A stretch of 64,000 nucleotides of DNA from Neobacillus drentensis (lineage in GTDB: Bacteria; Bacillota; Bacilli; Bacillales; Cytobacillaceae). The position numbers and the translations under genes were made by a program. Shown here piece after piece: positions 60,398 to 64,000 of the stretch; within the stretch, counting starts at the first letter, position 1; the number at the start of each line of letters is the position of its first letter. Below the pieces are notes generated by a model, which did no database searches, was not told the origin of the DNA, and saw only the letters and a program-made list of their open reading frames with translations. The stretch is taken from positions 2,780,001 through 2,844,000 of the forward strand of contig NZ_CP091110.1 of assembly GCF_021560175.1 (NCBI RefSeq). Reading direction: 5' to 3'.

Positions 60398-60832
60398 ATG
60401 TCCATCAGCAGCCGATTCGCTGTCGGAATTCATATATTGACTCTAATTGAAATAAATAAAGAAGGAATAACCTCTTCTGAATTTTTAGCTTCAAGTGTTA
60501 ACACGAACCCAGCCGTAATAAGAAAACTAATGGGGATGCTAAAAAAAGCTGGTTTGATCGAGGTACATCCAGGTATTGCAGGAGCTAAACTCGCAAAGGA
60601 ATTAACTGATATTACCATGTTTGACGTTTATAAGGCAGTTAATGTTGTACAGGAGAAAGAATTGTTTAGCATACATGAAAATCCAAATCCTGATTGTCTT
60701 GTAGGGAGGAACATCCAGAATACAATAGAACAAGTATTCACAGCAGCACAATTTGCAATGGAGAAGGTTTTAAGAAATGTTACTTTAGAAGAAATTGTGA
60801 AGGATATTGCTACTAGAGAAAATATCTGTTAA
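60398..60832 (+). CDS. ywnA: Rrf2-family regulator (YwnA-like)
   Basis: 144 residues. Winged helix at about 5-80 (SSRFAVGIHILTLIEINKEG, then NTNPAVIRKLMGMLKKAGLI). The region of the Fe-S ligands in IscR/NsrR-type members has only single Cys (NPDCLVGRN), so it appears cluster-free as in YwnA. GGGGTGGTGAC precedes ATG. It likely represses the divergent ywnB-like gene. A terminator follows. Confidence 0.88.
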   Translation: MSISSRFAVGIHILTLIEINKEGITSSEFLASSVNTNPAVIRKLMGMLKKAGLIEVHPGIAGAKLAKELTDITMFDVYKAVNVVQEKELFSIHENPNPDCLVGRNIQNTIEQVFTAAQFAMEKVLRNVTLEEIVKDIATRENIC

Positions 60833-60835
60833 AAA

Positions 60836-60862
60836 GGGCATTCTAAAGGAATGTCTTTTTTC
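60836..60862 (+). terminator. Terminator of the ywnA-like gene
   Basis: GGCATTC pairs with GAATGTC (one wobble) around five bases, followed by TTTTTTC. Confidence 0.75.
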
Positions 60863-61050
60863 TTTGTTGTTCAACTAACGCACCCATTAACACAATAGGT
60901 GTATTTGTCTAAACATATATCTGAGGAATATTTACTCTTTAGACAATAAATTTGTTCTATAAAAATAATGATTATTGAGAATATAATGCTAAAATGGAGA
61001 AAAAAGGAGAAGATATTATTTTACAAATAATTTAAAACGAGGTAAAAGAA

Positions 61051-61887
61051 ATAAAACGTTTTTTGGAATGGCCGATCAGGCTTGCACTCATATTAGCAGG
61101 TTTTCTATTTATTATTAATCTTCCATTTTTATTAGGCATAGGAAAAACAACGATTTTAGTAAACTTCGAACCGTTTTGGGCTTCAGTAATAACAGATTTT
61201 CAACGATTGTTAGACATCAAGAATTCACAGGCTTTCGATCTTTTAAGGGAATTAACTTTATTTGAAAGTTATAGCTACACAATGAAGATATTACTAGGAT
61301 GTCTATTGGTTGTAATGATTCTTTCAACTGTCCTATCGATTTTGGTTATGATGGCACCAAGTAGAATCAGGACTGTTTTAAAAAGGATGATTGATTTTTT
61401 TGAGGCAGTACCTGATTTACTGATGATCTTCTTTATTCAATTTTTCGTTATTATGCTCTTTAAGACAACTGGGGTTAAGTTAATGCAACTCTATGGGGTT
61501 TTCGGAGCTAGACCATATTTTGTTCCAATTGTTACTATATCCTTTCTGCCTCTTTTTTTATTAACACAATTTCTTGTGAAAATTTTGGCGGAGGAGCAGA
61601 CACAATTGTATGCATTGTTCGGTACGGCAAAAGGTTTAAGTCGTATGAGAATTTTACTGGTACATATTTTTTGGAATGTTCTCCCACTTTTTGTTTTGCA
61701 GCTGAGGACAATTGTTTGGGTAATCCTATCAACTATTTATCTTGTAGAATATATGTTCAATCTTCCAGGTTTTACGAGATTTTTCGAACTTATTCTATTC
61801 CGAGGTGGAGATATTGTTTCACTTATCATCTGTTTACTGATGTTTATGTTTCCACTCCTTATTATTGAAGTGCAGGCTAGTTCGTAA
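61051..61887 (+). CDS. Peptide/nickel-type ABC permease (DppB-like), possible ATA start
   Basis: About 278 residues, six membrane segments. The EAA-like coupling loop is LYALFGTAKGLSRMRILLVHI (about 190-210 region). The extracytoplasmic loop sits between segments one and two. The natural N-terminus reads K-R-F-L-E-W-P-I-R-L-A-L, but the codon at that start (61051) is ATA, 7 bases after GAGGT; the only standard start is TTG61063 without a ribosome site. Its partner permease lies 34 bases downstream and is frameshifted. No ATPase or binding protein is nearby. Confidence 0.72.
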   Translation: MKRFLEWPIRLALILAGFLFIINLPFLLGIGKTTILVNFEPFWASVITDFQRLLDIKNSQAFDLLRELTLFESYSYTMKILLGCLLVVMILSTVLSILVMMAPSRIRTVLKRMIDFFEAVPDLLMIFFIQFFVIMLFKTTGVKLMQLYGVFGARPYFVPIVTISFLPLFLLTQFLVKILAEEQTQLYALFGTAKGLSRMRILLVHIFWNVLPLFVLQLRTIVWVILSTIYLVEYMFNLPGFTRFFELILFRGGDIVSLIICLLMFMFPLLIIEVQASS

Positions 61888-61921
61888 CTAAACTCATCCG
61901 GGGAAAGGTAGATTTGAATAT

Positions 61922-62919
61922 ATGAGAAATTACAAAAAAACAATAATCGGCTCTGCCATCCTACTCGTGCTATTATTAGCTAGTTTGTTATACACTAAAT
62001 TTGCCCCTTTGGATTTTAATCAACTAACACTTATTACTGACTCCAAAGGAAAGGTAATTGGTAGAGCACCTTTTCCACCTTCTAAGCATTTTTGGATAGG
62101 AACGGATCGAAACGGTAAAGATATCCTTTTACTACTATTATATGGTGCTAAGTTTACTCTAATAACAGCCTCTGGAGTAGCGCTGTTAAGAGTGCTGTTT
62201 GGTGGTGTTTTTGGGATTTTTTTGTCCCTGTGGGCACCATTTCTAAAAAAATATTTCAGTGACTTTTTTTTGATTTTTCGTTATATACCATCTGTTTTGA
62301 TTGGGATTATTTTGATGCTGCCAATTGTCGGTGGATTTACTGATGTTGCCATTTCTTCGATCGTAACCTATCAAATTATTATTTTAGTGTTCATTGGATT
62401 TCCTTCGGTGACGATATTTACCGCAGATTTAATGGACGAATTACTGAGAACAACCTTTGTGAAGAGCTCTTTACTAATGGGTGCCAGCAAATTGCATATC
62501 GTTAGAAAACAATTAATGCCATACATTCGATCCTATGGGATATTATTTTTCGTTCAGCAGATATTGGCACCCTACAGATTACTATGCATCTAGGGATTTT
62601 TGGCTATTTTTTAGGAGGACTAAATAGAGGGGGAGTACTGGGATTCGATCGACCAGAAAAGAGAGCAACGTTATCAAATGAGTGGGCAGGATTAATCGGT
62701 CAAAATTTTCACGATTTTGTTCTTATAACATGGTCTGTATTTGGTCCAGTTTTGGGATTTTTCTTTGTCATTTTTATCGTGAATATGATCAAGAAGGAAT
62801 TGGAAGAAAATATTTCTGGAATGCAAGTTAGGAAGAAGAAACGAGAGAAAAACAGGGAGGCGATGACTTCAGTTTCTCCCATGAAGCAAGGTATGTTTGA
62901 TTTCGTTCACAAGTTATAA
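61922..62919 (+). pseudogene. Peptide/nickel-type ABC permease (DppC-like), frameshifted
   Basis: Two overlapping frames encode one permease. The first (61922-62593) has NYKKTIIGSAILLVLLLASL, the FWIGTDRNGKDILLLLLYGA motif typical of DppC-type proteins, and a coupling loop FVKSSLLMGASKLHIVRKQL. It breaks in QQILA at about 62570. The other frame continues T-L-Q-I-T-MHLGIFGYFLGG and ends at 62919. A single missing base in GCACCCTA would rejoin them. Together with the ATA start upstream, the transporter looks to be decaying. Confidence 0.78.
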
Positions 62920-62995
62920 GGTAAAATTTATGAAACTTCATTTCCTTTCCAAAAAAAGAGGTTTAAAAACGCCAGTCATGTTATTCCATTAGAGG

Positions 62996-63029
62996 GCACA
63001 ATTCTTGAAAAGGAATTGTGCCTTTTTCA
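62996..63029 (+). terminator. Terminator after the permease pair
   Basis: GGCACAATTC and GAATTGTGCC pair perfectly around 8 bases, then TTTTTC. A second T-rich hairpin (CAGCTTTCTTT with AAAGAAAGTTG) follows at about 63055-63080. Confidence 0.88.
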
Positions 63030-63202
63030 ATAATAGGGCTAGGTTATAGAGCAGCTTTCTTTAAAGAAAGTTGTTTTTTTTATAACCATGAACCCATTCT
63101 TTTAAATATGGGCTTGTAGATCTAGTTATTAAACCAGCCACAAATAGGAATATTACATAGGTTAAGTCTAACATTACGTTTTAAAAATGAGGAGAATAAG
63201 CT

Positions 63203-64000
63203 ATGCACCAGTATTGGTATGTGAATTCAAGAGGGAGCGAAAAGCTATATCATAACCAAATTTCAGTACCATTATATTCACAGCCCCAATTACCCAATCT
63301 TGGAGGAATAATGGGTCTTGGTATTCCCGAAGGTTGGAGTGGTCACGTCTATCATGCTGGGTGGAAGAGGCCTGGGGTTTTAAAGGGTTTTGATCATATG
63401 GAAATGCCAGATAATTGGACTTCTAGCGTCCGCCAGGTGAGTTTAGTACAAGAGTCTTCTTCTAGTTGGACAACACCGGCCGACCATAAGGGCTTAACAC
63501 CCCATGTACACACCGGGAAATCGGTGCCGCTGGTGGATGATGACGATTGGGAGGTGAAGTTGCAGCCAACAAAATGGTCGCAAACGGCGGACACTGAAGG
63601 TTCCACGTCTCAAAAACAACTCGGAAATTGGTTGCCGCTGGTCAATCATGACGATTGGGAGTCACATGAACAGTCTGACGATTGGCCGCAGCTTCCCAAA
63701 CATGCAGGTGTTATGTCTCAAGAACACAAAGGAAATTGGCTGCAGCAGGTCAATCCTAAACTATGGGAGTCACAAGTTCAGCCGGCCAACTGGCCGCATT
63801 TTCCCGGAAATCCAGGTTTTATGTCTCAAGGGCCTTCTACTCCATGGGCGCAGCCGATTAACCATGCAGGGATGTTCGCACAAGGGCAGCCTCATGGTTG
63901 GCCGCCATCAGCCAACCATGCGGGTTACAATTTCCAAAAACAGCTTTTCCCTTGGGCAAAGCAGGTCAATCATGCGGGGATGTTCGCACAAGGACCTCTC
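63203..64000 (+). CDS. Tryptophan-rich repeat protein, probably spore/surface (3'-truncated by window)
   Basis: ATG63203, with GAGGAG 9 bases upstream, opens a frame with no stop for 266 codons to the window end. The start is MHQYWYVNSRGSEKLYHNQI. From about residue 75 it consists of imperfect repeats of about 20-24 residues built on W-x-Q-x-x-N-H-A-G-x-x-x-Q (examples NHAGMFAQGQPHGWPPSANH and NHDDWESHEQSDDWPQLP). It is rich in Trp, Pro, His and Gln, with no membrane segment. I do not recognise the family; the composition suits coat or exosporium structural proteins. A spore role is inference. Confidence 0.72.
   Translation, partial: MHQYWYVNSRGSEKLYHNQISVPLYSQPQLPNLGGIMGLGIPEGWSGHVYHAGWKRPGVLKGFDHMEMPDNWTSSVRQVSLVQESSSSWTTPADHKGLTPHVHTGKSVPLVDDDDWEVKLQPTKWSQTADTEGSTSQKQLGNWLPLVNHDDWESHEQSDDWPQLPKHAGVMSQEHKGNWLQQVNPKLWESQVQPANWPHFPGNPGFMSQGPSTPWAQPINHAGMFAQGQPHGWPPSANHAGYNFQKQLFPWAKQVNHAGMFAQGPL

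Noticed and set aside
63083..63200. 38-residue minus-strand membrane peptide (MLDLTYVIFLFVAGLITRST...)
   Set aside because: No ribosome site; it overlaps a terminator hairpin and the upstream region of the Trp-rich gene.
1..64000. Prophage
   Set aside because: The only recombinases are the degenerate tyrosine-type protein and the IS607 TnpA; no capsid, tail or lysis genes are present.

Overview
The window looks like chromosomal DNA of an endospore-forming, low-GC Bacillaceae (Bacillus/Neobacillus type). Evidence: AT-rich DNA, strong AGGAGG-type ribosome sites at most starts, occasional TTG/GTG starts, and family content typical of this group (KimA potassium importer, RsbR-type STAS protein, YheC/YheD, YjcZ-like peptide, Bmr multidrug pump with a MerR partner, CBO0543 membrane proteins, YitT and YczE). 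Species cannot be fixed from the sequence alone. No rRNA, tRNA or CRISPR array was recognised.

Layout. 1-8.4 kb: end of fdhD, a CAP-domain secreted protein, a spore-type cupin, kimA, then a 14-TM MFS pump divergent from a MarR repressor with a perfect operator, and a quinone oxidoreductase. 8.4-16.8 kb: hcp (hybrid cluster protein), an ABC exporter pair, a Ktr/Trk potassium pair, a collagen-like protein, a tyrosine-recombinase homologue that has lost its catalytic residues, and a YitT transporter. 17.1-19 kb: an IS607-type element with a frame-damaged serine recombinase, an apparently intact TnpB nuclease and a likely omega-RNA region. 19-23 kb: Mur-ligase-like, ATP-grasp and YheC/D-type ATP-grasp genes in a row, the most suggestive unexplained biosynthetic cassette here. 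23-33 kb: hydrolases (one frameshifted), YczE, a cupredoxin, a LexA-box-linked small gene, MFS, an RsbR paralogue, and a decayed TetR gene. 33-38 kb: a MocR regulator divergent from a LysE exporter, and a MATE pump. 38-42.5 kb: a phasin-like protein, then about 3.5 kb of mostly decayed or repetitive DNA (including a staygreen-family remnant) interrupted by an EamA transporter. 42.5-47.3 kb: MarR/nitroreductase, a likely mother-cell gene, bmr with its MerR activator, and an AAA ATPase. 47.5-64 kb: uncharacterised membrane proteins, MFS/LysR, aldo-keto reductase, VOC proteins, CMD peroxidase-type protein, esterase, YwnA/YwnB-like redox pair, a degenerating peptide-type ABC permease pair, and a tryptophan-rich repeat protein running off the end.

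Themes. (1) Regulator/efflux pairs dominate: MarR-MFS, MocR-LysE, MarR-nitroreductase, MerR-Bmr, LysR-MFS and Rrf2-NAD(P)-binding protein, most with visible operators. (2) Four tandem arrays of unrelated sequence share a 50-52 bp period, close to five helical turns. (3) Much gene decay: frameshifted hydrolase, frameshifted ABC permease, TnpA, TetR, staygreen and TPR remnants. (4) Several probable spore genes have sigma-K-like promoters or low-complexity/aromatic repeats. Membership of the same family was judged by eye from motifs; no database search was run.
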